DNA of 8,509 nucleotides from Campylobacterales bacterium. GTDB lineage: Bacteria > Campylobacterota > Campylobacteria > Campylobacterales > QNZT01. The notes under the pieces were generated by a model. The model had not been told where the DNA came from, ran no database searches, and saw only the letters and a list, made by a program, of their open reading frames with translations. This document shows positions 1 to 6,348 of this stretch, piece by piece. The stretch is taken from positions 1-8,509 of the forward strand of contig JALULO010000187.1 of assembly GCA_027056215.1 (NCBI GenBank), read 5' to 3'. Numbering within the stretch: the stretch's first letter is position 1; each line of letters starts with the position of its first letter. The translations under genes were made by a program, and so were the position numbers.

Positions 1-268
1 CCAGAGTCAAAAGCTGTTTTTCTTCATTTTTAACCAAATCTGTTAAAGTATCAACTTTTTTATGTAACTCAACCAAGAGATTTAACAATACTTCATCAGT
101 ATCTCGTGTCTCACCTCTTGCTTTGGCGATCTTAAGCCATTGACCGATTGCATCTTCTTCATACTCAGAAAGAGAGCTATATTCACGGCGAAAAAGTTCA
201 TTTTTCTCTGCATCCATCGTTTCAAAATGCATTGTTAAGATTGCTGGAATAAATCGAATATCACTCAT
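1..268 (-). CDS. Unrecognised protein, N-terminal 89 residues only (cut by window edge)
   Basis: The reading frame opens with ATG at 266-268 and stays open to the left edge, so the C-terminal part is missing. A good Shine-Dalgarno sequence (AGGTGA) sits 4 bases before the ATG and overlaps the stop codon of mqnP, which implies translational coupling. The visible protein starts MSDIRFIPAILTMHFETMD, is rich in Glu and Lys, has no signal peptide or membrane segment, and ends in a leucine-rich helical stretch (residues about 62-89, containing LLVELHKKVDTL) that could form a coiled coil. I do not recognise it with confidence. The N-terminal helix followed by a leucine/valine coil resembles the leader of some PilZ (cyclic di-GMP binding) proteins. 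That is a weak inference, because any PilZ domain would lie outside the window. Confidence 0.75.
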   Translation of the reverse strand, partial: MSDIRFIPAILTMHFETMDAEKNELFRREYSSLSEYEEDAIGQWLKIAKARGETRDTDEVLLNLLVELHKKVDTLTDLVKNEEKQLLTL

Positions 269-276
269 AAAATCAC

Positions 277-1131
277 CTAAATATTATCTAAAATGACAAA
301 CACTAGGAATATTATACCAAGATAACCATTAAGGGTAAAAAATGCTTTATCAATTTTAGAAAAATCTTTGTTTACGATTTTGTGTTCAAAATATAAAATG
401 ATTCCCGATACCAATACAGCCACGTAAGTAAGCCATCCACTAGCAGACTCAATCGTAAAAAATAGCCAAAAAAGAATCGTAAGTGCATGAAATATTTTGG
501 ACAAAAAAAGTGTACATTTTACGCCATACTGTGAGGGGATAGAGTGAAGTTTCACTTTCTTGTCATACTCCATATCCTGTAAAGAATACAACAGATCAAA
601 GCCTGCCACCCAAAACATCACACCAACAGAAAGCATAACAGACCACATCGTTATCTCTGCTTTAACAGCAACGACACCTGCAATAGGTGCTAATCCTAAA
701 GAAAGCCCTAAAACCAAGTGTGCCATAGGAGATATACGCTTCATCAGCGAGTAACCACCCAAAATCACTAAGATAGGAAAAGAGAGCCAAAAAGCCAACA
801 TATTGATAAGATAAGCTACAACCACAAATCCAACGGCATTTGCAATCGTAAAAAACAGAATCGTCTCTTTTTTAAGTCTACCATCTACACTAGGACGATT
901 TGCCGTTCGGGGATTGGCTTTGTCTATATCGATATCTGCATAACGATTATACCCCATAGCAAAGTTACGTGCTGTTAGCGCAGCGAGTATGCCCAAAACA
1001 AACAATCTCCAACCAAACCAACCATGAGCAGCAACAATCATAGCGATAAAAATAAAAGGTAGCGAAAAGACAGAGTGTTTAAACATGACTAACTCATTTA
1101 AATCATGTAATATTTTTCGTATCTTATGCAA
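277..1131 (-). CDS. mqnP: MqnP-type 4-hydroxybenzoate/menaquinone prenyltransferase (UbiA family)
   Basis: Integral membrane prenyltransferase of 284 residues, the usual size for UbiA enzymes, predicted to attach the polyprenyl side chain to the aromatic precursor in menaquinone synthesis. Both Asp-rich motifs that bind Mg-diphosphate are present: NRYADIDID at residues 62-70 and DLLYSLQD with a following EYD at 179-190. The rest is a series of hydrophobic helices (for example 20-36, 42-60, 92-108, 112-128, 138-156, 164-184 and the C-terminal third). The N-terminal NELVMFKHSVFSLPFIF stretch is typical of the futalosine-pathway (MqnP) subgroup of Campylobacterota. The start codon is TTG at 1129-1131, chosen because AGGAGAG lies just upstream and the conserved N-terminus is retained; the next Met would remove it. 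It is followed 8 bases later by the gene at 1-268, probably co-transcribed, and is divergent from the copper receptor gene. Confidence 0.93.
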   Translation of the reverse strand: MHKIRKILHDLNELVMFKHSVFSLPFIFIAMIVAAHGWFGWRLFVLGILAALTARNFAMGYNRYADIDIDKANPRTANRPSVDGRLKKETILFFTIANAVGFVVVAYLINMLAFWLSFPILVILGGYSLMKRISPMAHLVLGLSLGLAPIAGVVAVKAEITMWSVMLSVGVMFWVAGFDLLYSLQDMEYDKKVKLHSIPSQYGVKCTLFLSKIFHALTILFWLFFTIESASGWLTYVAVLVSGIILYFEHKIVNKDFSKIDKAFFTLNGYLGIIFLVFVILDNI

Positions 1132-1159
1132 ATGCTCTCCTCTGATAAATTATTTACAT

Positions 1160-1186
1160 ATTATAATAAAAGTCATTAAAAGTTAA
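1160..1186 (-). promoter_or_regulatory. Possible mqnP promoter
   Basis: On the minus strand a perfect TATAAT lies at 1165-1160, with TTAACT at 1186-1181 as a poor, closely spaced (15 bp) -35 element. The predicted start near 1153 would give a leader of about 20 bases before the TTG start. The -35 candidate overlaps the first direct-repeat unit of the divergent receptor promoter, so the two promoters could influence each other. Confidence 0.4.
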
Positions 1187-1214
1187 CACAAAATTAACAG
1201 ATCTTTTCTACAAT
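1182..1214 (+). promoter_or_regulatory. Receptor promoter with 7-4-7 direct-repeat box (PhoB/OmpR-like)
   Basis: GTTAACA (1182-1188), a 4-base spacer CAAA, ATTAACA (1193-1199), then 9 bases and TACAAT (1209-1214) as a -10. No consensus -35 is present; the repeats occupy its place. Two 7-base units on an 11-bp pitch, upstream of a -10, is the geometry of operators bound by dimers of PhoB/OmpR-family response regulators. The identity of the regulator is unknown. The leader before the ATG at 1243 carries AAGGAGG at 1229-1235. Confidence 0.5.
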
Positions 1215-1242
1215 CTCCTTACGCATATAAAGGAGGCTATCT

Positions 1243-3282
1243 ATGCAGAAAAAAATCATACTACTTGCATTTACATCATCACTCTTTGCCCAATCCGCAG
1301 AGCTGGATAAAGTCGTTGTTGAAGAACAGATAAATACACAAATCGTAAAAGATGTCAGTGGAAAAGAGATCAAATCTGCCGATCTGGCAGAAGCACTCAG
1401 TAAAAATATTCCATCCATCAATATCATCCGAAGGAGTGGTATCGCAAATGATATCATACTGCGAGGTCAAAAACGAGACAACATCAATGTTATCATAGAT
1501 GGTACAAAAGTATGTGGTGCTTGTGTAAACAGAATGGATCCACCAACTTCTCATGTTCTCACCAACAACATAGATACCGTTGAAGTGAGTGAAGGTCCGT
1601 TTGATGTAGAAAACTTTGGTACACTTAGTGGTATCGTCAATATCAAAACCATCAAACCCTCTAAAAAACTTAGCGGTGAGATCAGTGCAAATGTCGGAAG
1701 TTTCGGATATAAGAAGTTTGCCGCAAAAGTTAGTGGAGGCACGGACAAAGTCAAAATCTTACTAAGCACCTCAAGGGAAACATCAGATCAATACAAAGAT
1801 GGAAACGGTGATGACTTCATAGGGCAACTTGCCAAAAATATCGCTGCTGGTGTTGTCCCTAAAATGGCACAATATCAAGACAAATACAAAAAGATGGACG
1901 CTTTTACCAAATCTACCTTTATGGGTAAAATCTTTGTCGATGTAACAGATAATCAAGAACTCCGCCTAAGCTATACCGCAAACAGAAGCGATGATGTACT
2001 CTACCCTTCTTCCAAAATGGATGCAATCTATGATAATTCAGATATCTATAATTTTCAATACTATATCAAAAATTTAGGGAAATATTCTAAAGCCATAGAA
2101 CTACAACTCTACCAATCAAAAGTTGATCACCCAATGTCCACCAAATACAGAATCATGGGTGCAAAAAAGTACAAAACCCACGCACTTAGCACAAAGATGC
2201 AAGGTCTGAAACTCAAAAATAGTTTTGATCTCGCAAATATCGACTGGACAATAGGACTTGATACCAGTAAAAGAAACTGGGATGGACACTTTGAGCTAAA
2301 TGATAAACCTATGATCAAAAATGGAATGATTGTTAGATCATTGGACGATGTTGATACTACAAACAAAGCACTCTTTATCAAAGCTAAAAATAGCATCGCA
2401 AATACAGACGTAGAATATGGTTTACGTTATGATGACACCTCTGTTGAAACCAAACGAAAAAGTGAACCAACCAATGCTTACAGTAGTATCAATGGTAATA
2501 TCTTTGCAACCTATCATGCGAATGGAAGCTTAACCTATTTTGGAGGTCTTGGAAAATCAAGCCGTGTACCAGACCCAAGAGAACTTTACCTCATAATGAT
2601 GGGCAATCACTTTGGTACACCTTCACTTGATCAGACAAAAAACTATGAAGTTGATTTAGGGGTAGAAAAAATCTTTGAAGACTTTAGCATCAAAACAAAA
2701 GTTTACTACAGCTTACTTAAAGATTACATCGCTTATAACGCTAAAAATATCAAACGCAAACCAGATGGAACTAAAGGGGCATTTCACTCTTTTGAAAATG
2801 TTGATGCCAAGATATATGGTATAGAAATCAGCGGAAACTATATGGCAACAGATAGTCTTTACCTTAACTATGGTCTATCTTACAAGCGCGGTAAAAAAGA
2901 CAATCCTCTGAAAGGAGAGACGGGCACTAATCTTGCAGATATGCGACCCTTCAAAGCTATTCTAGCACTTAATTACGATTATAATGAAGCGACCACAGCA
3001 AAACTAGAGTTTGTAGGAAGCACCAGATGGGACAAAATCGACAATGAAAATGGAGAACAAGAACTAGCAGGATACGGAGTTGCTAATCTTCGCGCAAGTC
3101 GTGATCTTTATAAAGGATTTAAACTTACAGTGGGCATAGATAATATTTTGGATAAGACGTATGCTATCACAAACACTTACAAAGATCTTATACTTTTAAC
3201 AAGCGGCAATGGCGTAGATAACACAATACTACTCAATGAACCGGGAAGATACTTTTACGTACAAGGAAGTTATAAATTTTGA
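1243..3282 (+). CDS. TonB-dependent outer-membrane copper receptor, OprC/NosA-like
   Basis: A 679-residue TonB-dependent receptor, close to the length of OprC. In order: Sec signal peptide (1 to about 16-19), TonB-box-like DKVVVE (22-27), plug domain (about 35-140, with IILRGQKRDNINVIIDG), then a beta-barrel ending in aromatic-terminated YFYVQGSYKF, as expected for BAM insertion. Substrate evidence is CVNRM at 94-98 followed by DPPTSH, and HPM at 296-298. OprC binds copper with a CxxxM pair in the plug and an HxM pair in a barrel loop, and both have counterparts here. An extra Cys91 makes CGAC. Copper import across the outer membrane is therefore the best call; a different metal cannot be excluded. 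It is monocistronic, preceded by AAGGAGG 7 bases before the ATG, and faces a convergent operon across a hairpin. No nos genes lie in view. Confidence 0.9.
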   Translation: MQKKIILLAFTSSLFAQSAELDKVVVEEQINTQIVKDVSGKEIKSADLAEALSKNIPSINIIRRSGIANDIILRGQKRDNINVIIDGTKVCGACVNRMDPPTSHVLTNNIDTVEVSEGPFDVENFGTLSGIVNIKTIKPSKKLSGEISANVGSFGYKKFAAKVSGGTDKVKILLSTSRETSDQYKDGNGDDFIGQLAKNIAAGVVPKMAQYQDKYKKMDAFTKSTFMGKIFVDVTDNQELRLSYTANRSDDVLYPSSKMDAIYDNSDIYNFQYYIKNLGKYSKAIELQLYQSKVDHPMSTKYRIMGAKKYKTHALSTKMQGLKLKNSFDLANIDWTIGLDTSKRNWDGHFELNDKPMIKNGMIVRSLDDVDTTNKALFIKAKNSIANTDVEYGLRYDDTSVETKRKSEPTNAYSSINGNIFATYHANGSLTYFGGLGKSSRVPDPRELYLIMMGNHFGTPSLDQTKNYEVDLGVEKIFEDFSIKTKVYYSLLKDYIAYNAKNIKRKPDGTKGAFHSFENVDAKIYGIEISGNYMATDSLYLNYGLSYKRGKKDNPLKGETGTNLADMRPFKAILALNYDYNEATTAKLEFVGSTRWDKIDNENGEQELAGYGVANLRASRDLYKGFKLTVGIDNILDKTYAITNTYKDLILLTSGNGVDNTILLNEPGRYFYVQGSYKF

Positions 3283-3286
3283 TCAC

Positions 3287-3324
3287 TATTTGTAGCATTC
3301 ATGTCTATATGGCTGCTACAAATA
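3287..3324. terminator. Hairpin between convergent genes, probable bidirectional terminator
   Basis: An 11-bp perfect inverted repeat, TATTTGTAGCA (3287-3297) and TGCTACAAATA (3314-3324), with a 16-base loop. It fills the 50-base gap between the receptor stop codon and the end of trmO. Neither strand has a long U-tract directly after the stem, so it is not a textbook intrinsic terminator. Its position suggests transcript-end formation or 3' end protection for both genes. Confidence 0.5.
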
Positions 3325-3332
3325 TCACAAGA

Positions 3333-3827
3333 TTATTTTTGTACAAATCTTTCATCTGATCTTTTTTGTTCTACCTCTTGTAGGGATGCTTTCATCCAAC
3401 CTGAACGCACGTCTCCCTCTGCTTTGTCAAAATTTTCGATATACGGTTTGATATCTAAAATCGGTGTACCATCAAGTATATCTACCCCTTTTATAGTAAC
3501 GATATTTTTCTCTACTTTAACAAGTTCTACAACAGAAAGACCTATGCTATTTGGATGTACCGGTGTTCGTGTAGAAAAAACACCTCGCGATGTATGGGTT
3601 TTGTCATTAAAGGGAACAACACTTAATTTGTGTTCTTTGATTTTGTGAAAATAGTAAATCAAGTAAAGATGCGAAAAACCATCAAGATCCTTTAAACCCT
3701 CCTGATACTTTTCCTTTATCTCTAAAGTTGCATAAATATCTTTTGCGCCTTTGGGTTGTACCGGCATATCAACCAAATCACAAAATGGTGATCGAATTGT
3801 ACCAAGCTGACAGAAAGTAAAAGTCAT
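3333..3827 (-). CDS. trmO: TrmO-family tRNA (t6A37) N6-methyltransferase, short form
   Basis: Member of the TsaA/YaeB (UPF0066) family, whose E. coli member uses S-adenosylmethionine to methylate t6A at position 37 of some tRNAs that read ACY codons. Family signatures are visible: the N-terminal IRSPFCDLVDMPVQP, the central LDGFSHLYLIYYFH, GVFSTRTPVHPNSIGLSVVEL, and VDILDGTPILDIKPYI. It covers only the single-domain core (164 residues); the extra C-terminal domain of the E. coli protein is absent, as is common. I place the start at the ATG at 3825-3827, which forms an ATGA overlap with the stop codon of the upstream cytochrome gene. An in-frame ATG at 3840-3842 would add five residues but has no visible Shine-Dalgarno sequence. 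Function is inferred from family membership. Confidence 0.88.
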   Translation of the reverse strand: MTFTFCQLGTIRSPFCDLVDMPVQPKGAKDIYATLEIKEKYQEGLKDLDGFSHLYLIYYFHKIKEHKLSVVPFNDKTHTSRGVFSTRTPVHPNSIGLSVVELVKVEKNIVTIKGVDILDGTPILDIKPYIENFDKAEGDVRSGWMKASLQEVEQKRSDERFVQK

Positions 3828-4519
3828 AGTTTTTTCATCCATTTGAGCAAAGTAGTTATCTCTTTTTGAGAAATTCTATTTTTATATGCAGGCATTGTCA
3901 TACGTTCAAAACCTTTCCATTTTCCTTTACTACCATTTAAAATAGTAGCTGAAATCTCTTTTTTATCTCTTGTGGCAATCTCTTTAAAAGATGGTGCCGC
4001 CTTCGATTTTACCTTACCATGACAAGTTAAACAGCCATTTTTTGTGGCAATTTGTTCACCTTTTGGCAAAGCATCAAAATGTGCTTTTGCTTTCATCTGT
4101 TCCATAAACTTGTCTTGATCATAATAATCATAAACATACTCTGCAATCGCACCAACTTCATCAACACTCACATGACCTTTTTGCGAAGGCATCACACCGT
4201 AAGACTTTAAACTTTCTTTATCGCAAAAAGATTTTTTTGCATCTGGATAAAGGACATAATCTTTAAAAAATGCAATAAATTTCGGCTTTTTGTCACTAGG
4301 ATTTTCCACCTTCATAAAGTCTTTCACATGAAATGATACAGCCATCATAGGAGGTGCTTTTTCATCTTTATACGTTTTTGGTGGCATATCAAGATTATGG
4401 CAAGTTGCACATTTGTGTTTTAAAAGTGATTCACCATCATAATGAATCTCCTTTTTACCACATCCCATTATTGATAACGAAATAACTGTTCCCAAAGATA
4501 TAATTGTTATTATTTTCAC
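3824..4519 (-). CDS. Diheme c-type cytochrome lipoprotein
   Basis: A 231-residue exported cytochrome. Residues 1-19 form a lipoprotein signal peptide ending in SIMG|C, so Cys20 is probably lipid-anchored. Two c-type heme sites are present: CATCH at 37-41 and CLTCH at 163-167. Likely distal Met ligands are Met110 (GVMPSQKG) for the first heme and Met209 (MTMPAY) for the second, giving two class-I-like domains. The C-terminal half resembles c551/c552-type domains. Its likely role is periplasmic or membrane-associated electron transfer; the partner is not shown by context. The start is GTG at 4517-4519, with GAGGG 7 bases upstream; the nearby ATG is out of frame and meets a stop at once. The stop codon overlaps the trmO start (ATGA), so trmO translation is probably coupled. 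Confidence 0.88.
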   Translation of the reverse strand: MKIITIISLGTVISLSIMGCGKKEIHYDGESLLKHKCATCHNLDMPPKTYKDEKAPPMMAVSFHVKDFMKVENPSDKKPKFIAFFKDYVLYPDAKKSFCDKESLKSYGVMPSQKGHVSVDEVGAIAEYVYDYYDQDKFMEQMKAKAHFDALPKGEQIATKNGCLTCHGKVKSKAAPSFKEIATRDKKEISATILNGSKGKWKGFERMTMPAYKNRISQKEITTLLKWMKKL

Positions 4520-4551
4520 AACATTTCCCTCTATTTCTCATTTAAACGCAT

Positions 4552-4580
4552 ATTGTAACGTGCATAAGTACAAAAGTCAA
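4552..4580 (-). promoter_or_regulatory. Sigma70-type promoter of the cytochrome-trmO operon
   Basis: On the minus strand, TTGACT (4580-4575), a 17-bp spacer and TACAAT (4557-4552). Each hexamer differs from consensus at one position. Transcription would start near 4545, giving a leader of about 25 bases to the GTG start. Confidence 0.7.
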
Positions 4581-4673
4581 TACACTTATTATGATTTTAT
4601 CAGGTTATAACTTTTATTAGTCTATTTTATTTATAGCAAAGTAATCATCAATTGGGAAGTTTTACAAAGAGTT

Positions 4674-4687
4674 TGCTAAACTTAGCA
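4674..4687. repeat. Palindrome abutting the yehS-like start codon
   Basis: TGCTAA, 2 bases, TTAGCA: a perfect 6-bp inverted repeat ending one base before the ATG at 4689. It occupies the place of the ribosome-binding site, and no Shine-Dalgarno sequence is visible. It could be a protein operator or a small RNA hairpin. Confidence 0.55.
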
Positions 4688-4688
4688 C

Positions 4689-5147
4689 ATGACAAAAAAT
4701 GATATACTTAAATCCATCCAAAAGATCGAAAAACTCGATACCACTCAAATACTTAAACTCTTTCTTGCCAATTTCCCTATCGATGAAAAGCGCATAGAGG
4801 GATATTTAAAAGAAGCAGATGACAAAGCCTATCTTGATTGTGGTGCAGAAGCACTAAAGCATTTTCTTGATGGTTTGATTGTCTACAAAAGAGGAACACC
4901 TACAGATAAGACTTCAGAAGATACGTCAGTAAAACTTACTAACAATATGATACTTAAAAAGTTACGTATTGCATATGAACTCAAAGAAGTTGATCTGTTT
5001 GCTATCTTTCACGCGGTAGATATTGATATCACAAAAAGTGAACTAAGCTCACTTTTTCGCAATGAAAACCATAAAAAATTTCGCTGCTGTCCGGACTCAA
5101 TCCTACAACTTTTTATAGAAGGTTTAAAAATTTGTGAAGAAGCTTAG
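4689..5147 (+). CDS. DUF1456 (YehS-like) protein of unknown function
   Basis: A 152-residue cytoplasmic protein matching the E. coli YehS family in length and pattern. It is built from two related halves: residues 4 to about 68 (NDILKSIQKI ... CGAEALKHFLDGLIVYKRG) and about 85-150 (NNMILKKLRIAYELKEVDLF ... CCPDSILQLFIEGL). Each half starts with an N-D/N-xIL helix and ends with a Cys-containing helix and a hydrophobic xGL segment. No catalytic motif, signal peptide or membrane segment is visible. The molecular function of the family is not known to me. The gene is monocistronic: divergent from the cytochrome operon and convergent with the stator operon, whose last gene it overlaps tail to tail by two bases. 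Unusually, a palindrome rather than a Shine-Dalgarno sequence precedes the ATG. Confidence 0.85.
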   Translation: MTKNDILKSIQKIEKLDTTQILKLFLANFPIDEKRIEGYLKEADDKAYLDCGAEALKHFLDGLIVYKRGTPTDKTSEDTSVKLTNNMILKKLRIAYELKEVDLFAIFHAVDIDITKSELSSLFRNENHKKFRCCPDSILQLFIEGLKICEEA

Positions 5148-5284
5148 TGTTTATCAAAAATATTTTTAAATTTTTTGAGGAGTCCTTTGTTTTGCTCCTC
5201 CTTTTTTACGATAAATTGCTGGATATCAAGCCTTAATCTTCGTAGATGTAAAGGTACATAAATATCAAACTTCTCCTTTTTCAT
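5144..5284 (-). CDS. Small basic protein (46 residues), third gene of stator-like operon
   Basis: An ATG (5282-5284) opens a 46-codon frame ending in TAA at 5144-5146. The support is contextual: it starts 8 bases after the stop of the OmpA-like gene, and AAGGA (just inside that stop) lies 5 bases before the ATG, a better ribosome-binding site than the OmpA-like gene itself has. The peptide begins MKKEKFDIYVPLHLRRLRLD and continues with a Lys/Glu-rich stretch and an amphipathic tail ending FKNIFDKH. It is strongly basic, with no membrane segment or Cys. I do not recognise it. It might bind the motor proteins or act in the cytoplasm. A terminator for the opposite gene lies inside it, so an alternative is fortuitous coding. 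Confidence 0.55.
   Translation of the reverse strand: MKKEKFDIYVPLHLRRLRLDIQQFIVKKEEQNKGLLKKFKNIFDKH
5177..5207 (+). terminator. Rho-independent terminator of the yehS-like gene
   Basis: GAGGAG (5177-5182), a 12-base loop, CTCCTC (5195-5200), then C and six T (5202-5207). It lies 30 bases after the yehS-like stop codon. The stem is short but GC-rich and the T-run is correctly placed for the plus strand. The element lies inside the antisense 46-codon gene. Confidence 0.65.
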
Positions 5285-5292
5285 GCCAATCC

Positions 5293-6342
5293 TTAGCGAC
5301 TCAAAAATGTTTCAAGCTCTTTAATCGCCTTCTCATTTTTGATACGAAATTTAATCTCTATACGCCTAGAGGCTTCTTTATCTTCTTGACCATTTTCATC
5401 GTAAATCAAATCAGAATAAGAACGTCCACTTGCACTCAGATAACGCGCATACAACGCCTTATTTGCAGGATCACTTTCATAAAGAAACTTCATCACTTCC
5501 AATGCTCTTTTTTGAGAAAGAGCAAGATTATATAAATAGTTCCCAACACTATCTGTATGCCCTTCTATAGTGATATTATCTATATACTTTCGTATATCAT
5601 CATTTGCCAATAGTGTATGAATATATCTTTGCAAAATAGTACGTAACTCTTTTTTTGCATTTGGTTTGAGTTTATATGCACCTTGGTTAAATAAGATATT
5701 TGAAGCAAAACGCATCGCACCACTTTTTGGATCTATTTCTATAGAATCGCCCAAACGATCTTTGAGTCTAGAAATCACTTTTATGCGTATACCTGTAAGA
5801 TTTTTGATCTTTACTTTTGTGATATTGAGTTCATCCACCAATTTTTGATGTTCGATACTTTGATGTAAGAGTTTTTCACCTAAGGCAGCAATTTCATCAT
5901 CTTTTAAAACCAATACATTTTTTGCATTTAAAAGATTGTTGGTTAAAGTGGATACATTATTTTCAAGAGTTGCAATTTTTGCTTTCAAATCATCACCACT
6001 TCTCTCATAGTCCAAAATCAAATCTTTTAGTTTTATAACTTCATGGCTATTGAGCGTGAGTTCCTTGCTAAGGCGATCTCTCATCTCTTTGGTTTGCGCG
6101 AGCTGTGAAACACTTTCCTGAAGTTTTTGTTTAAGCTTAAGAATCTTTTTATTTGTGTCATTCAACGCACTTTCACTCAACCCAAGTGCTGCACGTTTTT
6201 GTGCAAGATCTTGTTGCACATATACATAACGCACAACAATTGCTCCAACCAAAAGGATAAAAACAAATAACAACCCTGCCATCAAATCTGCATATGATAT
6301 CCAGAAGTTTTGTTCCTCTTTGTTATGGTTTTCTTGATACAT
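5293..6342 (-). CDS. MotB/ZorB-like protein with OmpA peptidoglycan-binding domain
   Basis: A 349-residue plug-type stator partner. A short N-terminal cytoplasmic tail is followed by FWISYADLMAGLLFVFILLV and one membrane helix (about 16-40). Asp19 in ADLMAG matches the proton-carrying Asp of MotB/TolR/ZorB proteins. Residues about 44-185 are a long charged coiled coil in the periplasm. The OmpA-like domain (about 205-345) has the peptidoglycan-binding signature: EGHTDS at 260-265, Asn272, LSQKRA at 275-280 and ASRRIEI at 324-330. It lies 6 bases after the channel gene, with only a weak ribosome-binding site, so translation is probably coupled. A flagellar MotB is unlikely because no flagellar genes are present and the partner is not MotA-like in length. 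It most likely pairs with the channel protein to couple ion flow to force on the cell wall. Confidence 0.88.
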   Translation of the reverse strand: MYQENHNKEEQNFWISYADLMAGLLFVFILLVGAIVVRYVYVQQDLAQKRAALGLSESALNDTNKKILKLKQKLQESVSQLAQTKEMRDRLSKELTLNSHEVIKLKDLILDYERSGDDLKAKIATLENNVSTLTNNLLNAKNVLVLKDDEIAALGEKLLHQSIEHQKLVDELNITKVKIKNLTGIRIKVISRLKDRLGDSIEIDPKSGAMRFASNILFNQGAYKLKPNAKKELRTILQRYIHTLLANDDIRKYIDNITIEGHTDSVGNYLYNLALSQKRALEVMKFLYESDPANKALYARYLSASGRSYSDLIYDENGQEDKEASRRIEIKFRIKNEKAIKELETFLSR

Positions 6343-6348
6343 GCTCTG

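Noticed and set aside
1141..1200. Fur box upstream of the receptor
   Set aside because: The AT-rich stretch near 1143-1167 resembles part of a Fur consensus, but no 19-bp inverted repeat is present; the direct repeats are the stronger signal.
1194..1769. Minus-strand frames of 72-91 residues under the receptor start
   Set aside because: They are shadows of the receptor gene, with serine-rich sequence unlike any family and no ribosome-binding sites.
3301..3648. 115-residue plus-strand frame opposite trmO
   Set aside because: It lies antisense to a clear TrmO-family gene, its start falls in the loop of the intergenic hairpin, and no ribosome-binding site is seen.
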